64,000 bases of DNA from Alphaproteobacteria bacterium HGW-Alphaproteobacteria-7 (GTDB lineage: Bacteria; Pseudomonadota; Alphaproteobacteria; Sphingomonadales; Sphingomonadaceae): NCBI GenBank assembly GCA_002842735.1, contig PHEB01000001.1:1-64000 (forward strand), written 5' to 3'. Each line of letters begins with the position of its first letter. Position 1 is the first letter of the stretch. The notes under the pieces are model-generated. The model saw nothing but the letters and a program-made list of their open reading frames with translations, made no database searches and was not told where the DNA came from. Positions 35,610 to 43,673 of the stretch are shown piece after piece. The translations under genes and the position numbers were made by a program.

Positions 35610-36643
35610 CCCACCAGCCGCCAGCCGAGCGTGGTGCCAGCATGAAACGGCACGATGTCCTCACCCGTCACTTGCAGCACCGGCGGCACCGCCACTTCGG
35701 CGCGTTCCAGCGTGACGCTGTCCTCATTCACCGGCAGGCGGTAAAACGCCGGGCCGTGCAATGACGCAAAGCCTTCGAACCGCTCCAGCGCGCCTTCCTC
35801 GTCAAACACGGTGAGGTAGCTTTCCAGCGCAAACGGCGCGCCGAAAATCCCCGCGCAGCCGCAGGCGCTTTCCTTGTCGCGTTTGAGGTGCGGGGCGCTG
35901 TCGGTGCCGAGGAAGAATTGCGGCGAACCGCTTGTCGCTGCCGCCCGCAGCGCCAGCCGGTGCGTTTCACGCTTGGCCACCGGCAGGCAGTAATTGTGCG
36001 GCTGCATCCCCCCCACCAGCATCGCGTTGCGATTGATGTGGAGATGCTGCGGGGTGATGGTGGCGGCAACCTGCGGGCCGGCGGCCGTCACGAAATCGAC
36101 CGCGTCGCCGGTGGTGATGTGTTCAAACACCACCCGCAACTTCGGAAAAGTCGCAACAATCGACCGCAAGTGCCTTTCGATAAATTCTTTTTCGCGGTCG
36201 AACACGTCGATATCGTGATCGGTCACTTCGCCGTGGATGCACAGCACGATGTCCTCCGCCTCCATCCGCGCGAGCACCGGGAAGAGGTTCTCGATATTGC
36301 TGACCCCGGCGGCGGAATTGGTGGTGGCGTTGGCGGGATAGAGCTTCGCCGCGGTGAACACGCCCTCTGCCGCCCCGCGCGCCAGATCATCGGGATCGGT
36401 CGAATCGGTGAGGTAACAGGTCATCAGCGGAGTGAAGTGCAGGCCCGCTGGCACCGCCGCCATGATCCGATCCCGATAGGCCGCCGCCAGCGCAGCACTC
36501 GTCACCGGCGGGGTGAGGTTGGGCATTACGATCGCCCGCCCGAACTGCCGCGCGGTAAAAGGCACCACGTCGCGCATCACCGCGCCATCGCGGAAATGCA
36601 GGTGCCAGTCATCGGGGCGGCGGATCGTTAGGCGGTCGGTCAT
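35606..36643 (-). CDS. pyrC: Dihydroorotase PyrC (class II)
   Basis: The 345-residue amidohydrolase cyclises carbamoyl aspartate to dihydroorotate in pyrimidine synthesis. The N-terminal DDWHLHFRDG holds the HxH metal ligands, KLYPANATTNSAAGV holds the carboxylated Lys, CIHGEVTD and FEHITTGDAV give the next His ligands, and GTDSAPHLK the final Asp. Class II dihydroorotases of this length resemble E. coli PyrC. It converges on rarD with a 4-base overlap, and 38 bases separate its start from ygfZ. Confidence 0.96.
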   Translation of the reverse strand: MTDRLTIRRPDDWHLHFRDGAVMRDVVPFTARQFGRAIVMPNLTPPVTSAALAAAYRDRIMAAVPAGLHFTPLMTCYLTDSTDPDDLARGAAEGVFTAAKLYPANATTNSAAGVSNIENLFPVLARMEAEDIVLCIHGEVTDHDIDVFDREKEFIERHLRSIVATFPKLRVVFEHITTGDAVDFVTAAGPQVAATITPQHLHINRNAMLVGGMQPHNYCLPVAKRETHRLALRAAATSGSPQFFLGTDSAPHLKRDKESACGCAGIFGAPFALESYLTVFDEEGALERFEGFASLHGPAFYRLPVNEDSVTLERAEVAVPPVLQVTGEDIVPFHAGTTLGWRLVG

Positions 36644-36681
36644 CCCTTCCCCTTAGCCACGCGCGATCCTATCTGTCACGC

Positions 36682-37419
36682 ATGACATCAACCCTCCTCA
36701 CCAACCGCGCCGTAATCCGCCTGTCCCCGCAAGGCGAAGGCGAAGACGTCGCCGCCTTCGTCCAAGGCCTCGTCACCAATGACGTGACCGGTCCGCTGCC
36801 CTGCTATGCCGCGCTGCTGAGCGCGCAGGGCAAGCATCTGTTCGATTTTCTGGTGTGGGGCGACGGGGCCGATCTGCTGCTCGATTGCGAGGCGGCAGGC
36901 GCGGATGATCTCGCCAAACGCCTCACGCTGTATCGACTGCGGCGCAAGATCGCGATTGCGCGCGACGATTCGCTGGCGGTGCATTGGAGCGCGCAGGCGC
37001 AGTCCGGCGCTGCCCCCGATCCGCGCCTGCCGGAATTGGGATACCGCTGGATCGCCCCGGCCAATGGCGGCGCAAGTGCGGACGCGGCGTGGCTCGCCCA
37101 CCGCCTGACGCTCGGCGTTCCAGAGGGGCGCGGCGAGTTGGGCGATATCTTGTGGCTGGAAACCAACGCGGTGGAACTCAACGGCGTCAGCTTCACCAAG
37201 GGCTGCTATGTCGGCCAGGAAAACACCGCGCGGATGAATTGGCGGCAAAAGGTCAACCGGCGGCTGGTGGTGGTGCCGCTGTCGGCATCGGACGAAGCGC
37301 GCCAACGGGCGGCCTATCCCGATCTTGGGCTGGCGGTCGATCACCTGCGGGTGGAAAGCCTTGATCCGGCCACCCTGCCCACGTGGCAGCGAGCCGGGTT
37401 GCTTGCGCCGGAGGGCTAA
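36682..37419 (+). CDS. ygfZ: YgfZ/CAF17-like folate-binding protein
   Basis: The 245-residue GcvT-fold protein has the YgfZ signature KGCYVGQENTARM around residues 173-185. YgfZ proteins bind folate and support Fe-S cluster proteins and tRNA modification. The protein is slightly short, as are alphaproteobacterial members. It diverges from pyrC and overlaps the convergent TetR gene by 4 bases. Confidence 0.92.
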   Translation: MTSTLLTNRAVIRLSPQGEGEDVAAFVQGLVTNDVTGPLPCYAALLSAQGKHLFDFLVWGDGADLLLDCEAAGADDLAKRLTLYRLRRKIAIARDDSLAVHWSAQAQSGAAPDPRLPELGYRWIAPANGGASADAAWLAHRLTLGVPEGRGELGDILWLETNAVELNGVSFTKGCYVGQENTARMNWRQKVNRRLVVVPLSASDEARQRAAYPDLGLAVDHLRVESLDPATLPTWQRAGLLAPEG

Positions 37420-38009
37420 GCCTGCTGAAAATCGGCGAGACTGGCTTCGAGCATCGCCGTTGCCCGTTCACGCGCAGCATCGCGCGGCAGGCCGAGCGAT
37501 TTCGCCAGTGGCCCACCGATCAACGCATCGCCCAGCGCCATCAGCACCAGGGTCAACGTGTCGCGGTGGATTTTCTGGTCGCCCGACTGATCGTCTTCGC
37601 TCGCGGCCAGTTCATCGACCAGATCGTGGATCGTGCTGATAATCGGGTCGAGCGCGTCTTCATTGCCGGTCAGCAGCATCCAGCTGGTGAGCGCGCCTGC
37701 GCCTTCGCGGTCGAACGCGTCAAACGCCAGATCCACCACCTCGCGCGGGCTTCCCTGCCCGGAGCGGCTGGCATGGACGGCATCGATAATCGTCGTGCAT
37801 ACTGATCGCGTGAGATGTTCGGCCAGCGCCTGTTGCAGGCCTGCTGCCGAACCAAAATGGTGCAGCAGATTGGCGTGCGTGCGGCCAATCCGCGCGGACA
37901 CGGCCTTGAGCGTCACCGATTGCGGCCCGCTTTCGATCAACAGCGCGCGCGCCGCTGACAGCGCGGAACTGCGCGATTCTTCGGGGGTGAGGCGCTTGCG
38001 GGGTTGCAT
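37416..38009 (-). CDS. TetR-family transcriptional regulator
   Basis: The 197-residue protein has an N-terminal HTH (ALSAARALLIESGPQSVTLKAVSARIGRTHANLLHHFGS, residues ~17-55) of TetR type, followed by an all-helical ligand/dimer domain. No DNA-binding target is evident. Its nearest divergent neighbour is far away (upstream region 38010-38179), so it may control itself or distant genes. The start ATG at 38009 begins the basic MQPRKRLTPEE. Confidence 0.88.
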   Translation of the reverse strand: MQPRKRLTPEESRSSALSAARALLIESGPQSVTLKAVSARIGRTHANLLHHFGSAAGLQQALAEHLTRSVCTTIIDAVHASRSGQGSPREVVDLAFDAFDREGAGALTSWMLLTGNEDALDPIISTIHDLVDELAASEDDQSGDQKIHRDTLTLVLMALGDALIGGPLAKSLGLPRDAARERATAMLEASLADFQQA

Positions 38010-38142
38010 TGGTGCGAGCGCGTAGTCACTTTTGCGCCTGCGAACAAGGTGCTGTCACGCCGTGTCCCCGCCGCACTTATGCCAGCGCGCTAAGATGCTG
38101 GCGCATCACGCGCTGGGATGCTCAAGCGCCGCACGGGCTTAA

Positions 38143-38177
38143 CCAAAGCCCGATGAGTCGCGCTCATCGCGCTTTGG
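38143..38177. terminator. Long near-perfect hairpin between GNAT and TetR genes
   Basis: CCAAAGC-C-CGATGAG (38143-38157) pairs with CTCATCG-C-GCTTTGG (38163-38177) around a TCGCG loop, a 15-position stem with one C/C mismatch. It begins 3 bases after the minus-strand GNAT stop. A T-run is lacking, so it may be a Rho-assisted end or a protein-binding palindrome. Confidence 0.45.
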
Positions 38178-38179
38178 TA

Positions 38180-38722
38180 TTACGCCGCGCGCTGATGCAC
38201 CCCTGCGCCATCCGCCAGCGTGATCGCATATTCCAGCGTCGGCGCGCTTTCCCCGCGCCCGCAGGAAAAGCGTTCCTCCACCCGCCCGGTCGGCTCAAAC
38301 CCAAGCTTGCGCAGCACCCGGCCCGACGCCGGATTATCGAGGAAATGGCCCGCGCGCACTTCGCGGTGGCCGAGCGTGCGGGCGATGGCGAGCACGGCTG
38401 CCCCCGCTTCGGTGGCGTAACCCTGCCTCCAATGCGGGCGTGCGATCCAGTAACCCATCTCAACCACACCCGGCGCGCCGGCGACCGCATCAATGCCAAC
38501 GCCGCCCACCACCGCCGCATCGCGGGCGCGGGTGATCAGGAAACGCGGGTGGAACGGATCGACGGGCCGCGCCACAAGGTCGCGCGCATGGCGTTCTTCA
38601 TAGGGCCAGGGCGCGCGCGCAAGATTACGCACCACGCCTTCATCGGCGATGCCGGCGAACAGCGCCTGCGTATCTTCGGGCCAGATCGGCCGGAGCAGCA
38701 ACCTGTGACTACGGTAGAACAC
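38180..38722 (-). CDS. GNAT-family N-acetyltransferase (RimJ/RimL type)
   Basis: The roughly 180-residue protein begins FYRSHRLLLRPIWPED and has the acetyl-CoA-binding ARPHWRQGYATEAGAAVLAIA motif (Q-x-x-G-x-x-T form) near residue 110, followed by VLRKLGFEPTGR. This layout is the RimJ/RimL N-terminal protein acetyltransferase type. I place the start at the GTG at 38722; the frame extends to an ATG at 38758, which cannot be excluded. Target protein unknown. Confidence 0.82.
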   Translation of the reverse strand: MFYRSHRLLLRPIWPEDTQALFAGIADEGVVRNLARAPWPYEERHARDLVARPVDPFHPRFLITRARDAAVVGGVGIDAVAGAPGVVEMGYWIARPHWRQGYATEAGAAVLAIARTLGHREVRAGHFLDNPASGRVLRKLGFEPTGRVEERFSCGRGESAPTLEYAITLADGAGVHQRAA

Positions 38723-38949
38723 GAGCAATTCCTTCCTCGCCCCCCGCGCCGCCACCAAAAGCTGCGCAAGTCAGGCTATGGCCATGAAATTTGGCAATTC
38801 CACGGCAATTGCGAGGGAGAATGCAAAAAAGGAGACGAACCCCCTCAAAACTGAGGACGGTCCCATCTCCCTCTGCGTGGCTGGTGTTCCTTGTGCGCCC
38901 TACCGCTTTGCTGCTTGAGGGCAGGAGACCAACCGGGACCATCCTTGCC

Positions 38950-38974
38950 GGACGATCCCTTTTTCGAATCGTCC
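38950..38974 (-). terminator. Possible hairpin terminator after rpmA
   Basis: GGACGAT and ATCGTCC (38950-38956 and 38968-38974) form a 7-bp stem around an 11-base loop, immediately after the rpmA stop at 38977. On the minus strand no T-run follows. It could be the end of the ribosomal transcript or a weak structure. The intergenic DNA from 38723 to 38949 shows no gene. Confidence 0.35.
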
Positions 38975-38976
38975 GC

Positions 38977-39246
38977 TTATTCGGCGGCTTCGGCCATCAC
39001 GTCGACAGAGACGTATTTGCGGCCCAGCTTGCCTGCATGGAATCGCACCACGCCAGCATCGAGCGCATAGAGGGTGTGATCCTTGCCGATGCCGACATTC
39101 ACGCCCGGATACACGCGGGTGCCGCGTTGACGGATGATAATGTTGCCGCCGATCACTTCCTGACCGCCGAACTTCTTCACGCCAAGACGACGACCGGCCG
39201 AATCACGACCGTTGCGCGACGAACCGCCTGCTTTTTTATGTGCCAT
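38977..39246 (-). CDS. rpmA: 50S ribosomal protein L27
   Basis: The 89-residue protein starts [20 protein letters not shown], the invariant L27 N-terminus that reaches the peptidyl-transferase centre, and carries IIRQRGT and GKDHTLYAL. It lies 14 bases downstream of rplU, the usual rplU-rpmA pair. Confidence 0.98.
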   Translation of the reverse strand: MAHKKAGGSSRNGRDSAGRRLGVKKFGGQEVIGGNIIIRQRGTRVYPGVNVGIGKDHTLYALDAGVVRFHAGKLGRKYVSVDVMAEAAE

Positions 39247-39260
39247 GGTTCGGGTGCTCC

Positions 39261-39644
39261 TTATTCAGCCGAGGCAGCGGCGTCTGCCGGTGCTTCGCTC
39301 TTGGTCTTCTTGGCGGCGGCCTTCTTGGCCGGGGCCTTGGCTTCGCCCGCACCCACGGCAGTGATCCGCAGCAGAGTCATCTGCTGGCGGTGGCCGTTCT
39401 TGCGGCGATAATTGTGGCGGCGACGCTTTTTGAAGACGATCACCTTTTCGCTCTTGGCCTGCGCGATGATTTCCGCCGAAACGGTCACCTTGGCAGCATC
39501 GGCCAGTTCTTCGCCTTCACCGGCGAGCAGGATATCGCTCAGGGTGATGGTCTCACCGGCTTCGCCAGCAAGCTTTTCAACGGCAATCTTGTCTCCGGCG
39601 GCAACCCGGTATTGCTTGCCGCCCGTGCGCACTATCGCGAACAT
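39261..39644 (-). CDS. rplU: 50S ribosomal protein L21 with extended C-terminus
   Basis: The 127-residue protein starts [14 protein letters not shown] and contains the L21 core [19 protein letters not shown] roughly 25-residue Ala/Lys-rich tail ([17 protein letters not shown]) follows. Such tails are common in alphaproteobacteria. The open frame to 39779 is not part of the gene. It is the first gene of rplU-rpmA, with about 100 bases of 5' leader after the promoter proposed at 39751-39779. Confidence 0.97.
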   Translation of the reverse strand: MFAIVRTGGKQYRVAAGDKIAVEKLAGEAGETITLSDILLAGEGEELADAAKVTVSAEIIAQAKSEKVIVFKKRRRHNYRRKNGHRQQMTLLRITAVGAGEAKAPAKKAAAKKTKSEAPADAAASAE

Positions 39645-39750
39645 GCTATATACTCTCAATCTGGTGCAGTGACCGGGTGGGCAGACAAACGCCGCGCCAA
39701 CCGAACAGCAGTGCGAGGCGTGCGACAATGCAGCCCCGGAAAGATGGGTG

Positions 39751-39779
39751 CCGTTAGGGGAATGGCACCAGCAAGTCAA
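39751..39779 (-). promoter_or_regulatory. Candidate sigma-70 promoter for rplU-rpmA
   Basis: On the minus strand, TTGACT (39779-39774) and TAACGG (39756-39751) are separated by 17 bases. They would place transcription about 100 bases ahead of the rplU start. The -10 is a weak match, so confidence is modest. Confidence 0.35.
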
Positions 39780-39875
39780 CGCCCCAGCGCTTCAAACCTC
39801 CCCAAAACGCATGATGACAGATTCCGACCGTCGCCTTTGCCACTTGCAGGCGGTGTGGTAACGCGACATGGGATC

Positions 39876-40382
39876 ATGATGCGCGCTCTTGTCAACATTT
39901 CCATGCTGTTCGGGCTGATTGCAGTCCTGTCTGGCTGTGCCGCTGATAAGACGCGCTATCCCTCGCTGGCGTTGCGCCCGTTTGAAACGGGGGCGTTGCC
40001 GGTCATGGCCGCGCCTGACGCACCCACCCCGATTCGCCCGGCGACCAGTCCGGCCACGCTTGCTGCCCTTCGCGACAGAGCGACAACGGCGCACGCCGGG
40101 TTTTTGCACCGGGAGGCGAATATCGCCAAAATCGCGCCCGCAGCCGCTGGACAATCGGTCGAAAGCAATGCCCGCGCCGCCGCGTTGGTGGCGATGGCCG
40201 ATCTGACATCGCAGCGCGGCGCGACATCGGCGGTGCTGGCCGAACTTGATCTGCTCGCCGCCGATGCGGCCACTGCGCTCTCCCCCGATCCGGCGCTGGT
40301 GGCAACGCAGACAGACGTGGCGGCGCTCATCGCCCGGCAAGACGCCAGCATCGCGCAATTGTGGGAAATTATCGGATCATGA
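39876..40382 (+). CDS. Uncharacterised lipoprotein coupled to an Fnr-type regulator
   Basis: The 168-residue protein has a signal peptide (ALVNISMLFGLIAVLSGC) ending in a clear lipobox LSGC. The mature part is Ala-rich and helical, with repeated AALVAMADL and VLAELDLLAADAATA segments, suggesting a coiled-coil or helical bundle. Start at the ATG pair 39876/39879; the much longer frame from 39240 is not supported. Its stop overlaps the Fnr-type gene start (ATGA at 40379-40382), so the two are made together. I do not recognise the family. Confidence 0.78.
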   Translation: MMRALVNISMLFGLIAVLSGCAADKTRYPSLALRPFETGALPVMAAPDAPTPIRPATSPATLAALRDRATTAHAGFLHREANIAKIAPAAAGQSVESNARAAALVAMADLTSQRGATSAVLAELDLLAADAATALSPDPALVATQTDVAALIARQDASIAQLWEIIGS

Positions 40383-41068
40383 ACCTTGCGTGCAACACCT
40401 GTCCGGTAAGGGAAACAGCCGCTTGCGCGGTGCTGACGCCTGAAGAGCGCGACGCGATGGCCGCCGCCGGACGCACCCGTGTGCTGAAACGCGGTGAGAT
40501 GCTGTTCGCCGCCGGTGACGAAGACGCCGCCTGCGCCACGCTGCAAACCGGCGCATTGAAAGTGTCAGCGGTTGATCAGGATGGCAACGAACAGATCCTT
40601 GCGCTGGTCCATCCGGCGGGCTTCATCGGCGAGCTGTTTGCGCCGTTTGCGCATCATGATGTGGTGGCGTTGACCGAAAGCCGTTTGTGCACCTTTGCCC
40701 GGCGCGACATCGAGCGTGCGATTGAGGAATACCCCGCGCTCGCCCGCGCGCTGCTACGCCGCAGTCAGGCCGATTTGCTGGCGACCCGCAGCCTGCTGGA
40801 ACTGACCGGCCATGCCAGCGCAGAAGCCCGGCTGGCGGCGCTGCTGCACGATTTTGCGGCGGCAGCGAGTGAAAGCTCGTGCCACCTTGCCAAGCAATTC
40901 GAACTGCCGCTCACCAGAGGCGAGATCGGCAATATGCTGGGCCTGACCATCGAAACGGTCAGCCGCAAGCTGGGGGAATTGGAAGACATGGGTGCGATCC
41001 GGCGTGAGGGCAAACGCGGCATCGCGCTGCAAAACCCGGAACTGCTGCACGAAATATCGGGGCGGTAA
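40379..41068 (+). CDS. Fnr-type Crp/Fnr-family oxygen-responsive regulator
   Basis: The 229-residue protein has N-terminal cysteines C5, C8 and C16 (ACNTCPVRETAAC) and C104 in the sensory domain, the pattern of a [4Fe-4S] oxygen sensor as in FnrL. A cAMP-type beta-roll covers about 30-110, then a dimerisation helix, then the HTH LTRGEIGNMLGLTIETVSRKL (residues 179-199). Recognition residues E192, S195 and R196 match FNR, predicting binding to TTGAT-N4-ATCAA sites. It would switch genes on when oxygen is low. The upstream coupled partner is a lipoprotein. A 152-base gap follows, to the convergent moaE. Confidence 0.9.
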   Translation: MNLACNTCPVRETAACAVLTPEERDAMAAAGRTRVLKRGEMLFAAGDEDAACATLQTGALKVSAVDQDGNEQILALVHPAGFIGELFAPFAHHDVVALTESRLCTFARRDIERAIEEYPALARALLRRSQADLLATRSLLELTGHASAEARLAALLHDFAAAASESSCHLAKQFELPLTRGEIGNMLGLTIETVSRKLGELEDMGAIRREGKRGIALQNPELLHEISGR

Positions 41069-41220
41069 GCCGAAACTCACCGCCCCAGTCGGGGAGAAAT
41101 TGTTGGCCCGGCGCCTCAGGTGACGATCGCGGCGACCACCGCCACGGCCAGCCCCCAGACCACCAGCAGGAGAATTACCCGGCGGCAAGCGCGCCTGCTT
41201 TGACCCGAATCAAACCGCCA

Positions 41221-41661
41221 TCACCAGCGCGCCAGATCGCGGGTGTCATCCGAGCGCGGTTCGATCCAGTGCCAGCCATCAGCGCGCTTCTCACGCTTCC
41301 AGAACCACGCGGCGCTTTTGAGGTGATCCATACAGAAATCGACCGCGTCGATCGCATCGCGGCGGTGGCGCGCGGCGGCCGAGACGCAGACAATCGGCTC
41401 GCCCGGATGAAGCACGCCGACGCGGTGCACAATCAACAGGCCCATCAAGGTGAAGCGGTCAAACGCGCGGTCTGCCAGCGCGTGCATCCCCGGCAGAGTC
41501 AGCGGTTCGTAATGGCTGAGTTCGAGCGCCTCGACTTCGCTGTCGGGCCGCACCTCGCCCACGAAGGTGCACACCCCGCCCAGCCCCGGATTGGCCTGCG
41601 TGAACGGCCCGATCAGCGCGCCGGGGAAGAAAGTTTGCGTGAGCAAGCGAATGTCGCGCAT
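41221..41661 (-). CDS. moaE: Molybdopterin synthase catalytic subunit MoaE
   Basis: The 146-residue protein has the MoaE core: GGVCTFVGEVRPD, LELSHYEPL, VHRVGVLHPGEPIVCVSAAARHRRDAI and the active-site Lys in DHLKSAAWFWKRE. It converts precursor Z to molybdopterin with MoaD. I start at the ATG at 41661, 4 bases after moaD. It is the last gene of the moaA-moaD-moaE run. Confidence 0.95.
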   Translation of the reverse strand: MRDIRLLTQTFFPGALIGPFTQANPGLGGVCTFVGEVRPDSEVEALELSHYEPLTLPGMHALADRAFDRFTLMGLLIVHRVGVLHPGEPIVCVSAAARHRRDAIDAVDFCMDHLKSAAWFWKREKRADGWHWIEPRSDDTRDLARW

Positions 41662-41665
41662 CGGA

Positions 41666-41923
41666 TCAGCCGCCCGATACCGGCGGCAGCAACGCGATTT
41701 CATCGCCCGCATCCGCCTGCAAGTCCGCCTTGTCAGCCAGCAGCGCGCCGTTCACCGCCACCCGGTTGCGCGGATCGCCCGCCGCTGCGGCCAGCGCAGG
41801 CGGCAAGGCGGCGATCACCCCGTCCCAGTCAAGCGGCGCAGAAGATGGTGGGGCCAGCGTCAAGGTTGGCGTGCCCGCCAGATCGGCCAGCTTGCCGAGC
41901 AGAACCACTGTAATCACGCTCAC
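41666..41923 (-). CDS. moaD: Molybdopterin synthase sulfur carrier MoaD
   Basis: The 85-residue ubiquitin-like protein ends in PPVSGG, the double-Gly that carries the thiocarboxylate. The beta-grasp fold shows VNGALLADKADLQADAGDEIALLPP. Start overlaps the moaA stop (41920-41923). It supplies sulfur to MoaE. Confidence 0.95.
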   Translation of the reverse strand: MSVITVVLLGKLADLAGTPTLTLAPPSSAPLDWDGVIAALPPALAAAAGDPRNRVAVNGALLADKADLQADAGDEIALLPPVSGG

Positions 41924-42960
41924 CCCCCCGTCATAGACATATGGCGCGGCAGCGCCGGATCGGCCACGCGTTGATACATGCGGAAATGGTGCCTCTCAGG
42001 CTTGATCCTGAGCGCTTCATCGAGCGCGGCGGTGAGGTTCGCCTGCGGATCGCCGGACCGCAATGCCGCGCGCAAATCAACCTGCTCGCCCCCGCCAAGG
42101 CAGGGGTAAAGCTGCCCGGTCGCCGTCACCCGCAGCCGATTGCACCCTGCGCAGAAATTGCTGGTGTGCGGGGTGATGAAGCCGAGCCTGCCGCCGGTTT
42201 CCGCCACATCGACATAACGCGCCGGGCCGCCGGTGGCATATTGGCTTTCGGTCAGCGTCCAGCGCTGCTCCAACCGCGCGCGCACCTGATCGAGCGGCAG
42301 ATATTGGTCGAGCCGTTCCTCCTCGACATCGCCCAGCGGCATCACTTCGATCAGGGTAACATCGTGGCCTTGCCCATGCGCCCAGCCGATCAGATCGGGC
42401 AGTTCGTGCTCGTTGACGCCTTTCAGCGCCACGGCGTTCAGCTTGACTTTCAGCCCCGCCGCCTTGGCCGCGGCGATCCCTTCGAGCACTTGGGGCAGCG
42501 CATCGCGCCGGGTCAGCGCCGCAAACCGCGCGCGGTCGAGCGTATCGAGCGACACATTCACCCGCCGCACCCCGGCCTTGGCCAGCGCATCGGCGTGTTG
42601 TGCCAATTGCGTGCCGTTGGTGGTCAGCGTCAATTCGTCCAGACCATGCCCCAAGCGGCGGCCCAATGCGGTGAACAGATCAATAATGTCACGCCGCACC
42701 AGCGGTTCGCCGCCAGTGATGCGGATCTTCGTCACCCCGCGCGCGATGAAGCCGATGGCGAGATCGTAAAGTTCCTCCAGCGTCAGCACATCGGCTTTGG
42801 GCAGGAAGGTCATGCGTTCGGGCATGCAATAGGAACAGCGCAGATCGCAGCGGTCAGTCACCGACAGCCGCAGATAGGTGATCCGGCGCTGAAAGCGGTC
42901 GACCAGCGGCTTTGCCCCGTCGTGGTCGCGCAGCATTGCGGATTGCAGGCTGTCAATCAT
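41920..42960 (-). CDS. moaA: GTP 3',8-cyclase MoaA
   Basis: The 346-residue radical SAM enzyme makes the first molybdenum-cofactor intermediate from GTP. The N-terminal cluster site is CDLRCSYCMPE (CX3CX2C), ITGGEPLVRRDI binds SAM, and the C-terminal second 4Fe-4S site is FCAGCNRLRVTATGQLYPC. The start ATG at 42960 overlaps the gene upstream by 8 bases. It is the first moa gene in this run. Confidence 0.97.
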   Translation of the reverse strand: MIDSLQSAMLRDHDGAKPLVDRFQRRITYLRLSVTDRCDLRCSYCMPERMTFLPKADVLTLEELYDLAIGFIARGVTKIRITGGEPLVRRDIIDLFTALGRRLGHGLDELTLTTNGTQLAQHADALAKAGVRRVNVSLDTLDRARFAALTRRDALPQVLEGIAAAKAAGLKVKLNAVALKGVNEHELPDLIGWAHGQGHDVTLIEVMPLGDVEEERLDQYLPLDQVRARLEQRWTLTESQYATGGPARYVDVAETGGRLGFITPHTSNFCAGCNRLRVTATGQLYPCLGGGEQVDLRAALRSGDPQANLTAALDEALRIKPERHHFRMYQRVADPALPRHMSMTGG

Positions 42961-43270
42961 GGCACACCATATACTGCCCCGTCACGCCGGGCGCATCTGC
43001 CAAAAAGCGCAGCGTCTGATCGAGAGCCTCTCCGGGCGACCCGGCCACCACATTAACCCGCCGGGGCGCGGCCTCCCGCGCCAGATCGCGCGCCAGTGCC
43101 AGCCGCCAATCACGGTGATCGTGCGCGGCGGGCGGCAGGATGATCGCCAGCGCGGTGCAATCGGGTTGGTTCAGCAAAGCACGCGCGGGTTCGAGGTGGA
43201 ACGCCATGAACGCGCCTGCCGCATCCAGCGCAGCATCGGGCAGCAGGCCAACCACGATCTGCCGCATCAT
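42953..43270 (-). CDS. Small uncharacterised protein between folB and moaA
   Basis: The roughly 105-residue protein (starts at ATG 43270 or 43267) has a Rossmann-like alternation of strands and helices: QIVVGLLPDAALDAAGAF, ALAIILPPAAHD, RRVNVVAGSPGEAL. It overlaps moaA by 8 bases and follows folB by 4. The context suggests a pterin or molybdopterin role, but that is inference. I recall similar proteins next to folB in Erythrobacteraceae. Confidence 0.7.
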   Translation of the reverse strand: MMRQIVVGLLPDAALDAAGAFMAFHLEPARALLNQPDCTALAIILPPAAHDHRDWRLALARDLAREAAPRRVNVVAGSPGEALDQTLRFLADAPGVTGQYMVCHD

Positions 43271-43274
43271 CGCC

Positions 43275-43661
43275 TTACACCGCCGGGCCGGTGGGGCGTT
43301 CGCGGTGGAGGGTGATGCCGATTTTCTCGTTCGCCTCAGCAATCGCGAGCTTGACGATTTTGACCGTCACCGCCTCAACCCGCGCATCCTGCACGAACAG
43401 CGTTTCGCAGATATGATCGGCCACCGCCTCGATCAGTTTGAAATGCACCCCCTGCGGCAAGCCGTCAGTGGCGGCGAATTTCAGGTCCATGTAATTCTTG
43501 GACGCATCAAGCGGGGTGTCGGGATCGTAGCGATCGGCCACCGCATAACGCGCGGTGATGGTAATGCGCAGCGGCTGCGGCTTGCCCGTCTCCTCGGAAT
43601 AGATGCCGGTGAGGACATCGGTTTCAAGGTCGGCAACTTCGAGGGTGAGCGAATCGGTCAT
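43275..43661 (-). CDS. folB: Dihydroneopterin aldolase FolB
   Basis: The 128-residue protein has the T-fold and FolB motifs: TGIYSEETGKPQPLRITI, NYMDLKFAATD and the helix KLIEAVADHICETLF, with the conserved catalytic Lys in VTVKIVKLAI. It acts in folate synthesis. The first residues MTDSLTLEV match related proteins. It precedes the small Rossmann-like gene and moaA, so folate and molybdopterin genes are grouped. Confidence 0.92.
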   Translation of the reverse strand: MTDSLTLEVADLETDVLTGIYSEETGKPQPLRITITARYAVADRYDPDTPLDASKNYMDLKFAATDGLPQGVHFKLIEAVADHICETLFVQDARVEAVTVKIVKLAIAEANEKIGITLHRERPTGPAV

Positions 43662-43673
43662 GGTGCGCCGCCT

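Noticed and set aside
39240..39875. Extended N-terminus of the lipoprotein frame back to 39240
   Set aside because: It would run through rplU and its leader; the lipobox signal peptide begins at 39876/39879.
41116..41219. Hydrophobic minus-strand frame (RRVILLLVVWGLAVAVVAAIVT) after moaE
   Set aside because: No ATG, GTG or TTG start lies in the frame before the hydrophobic stretch, since the stop of moaE interrupts it.
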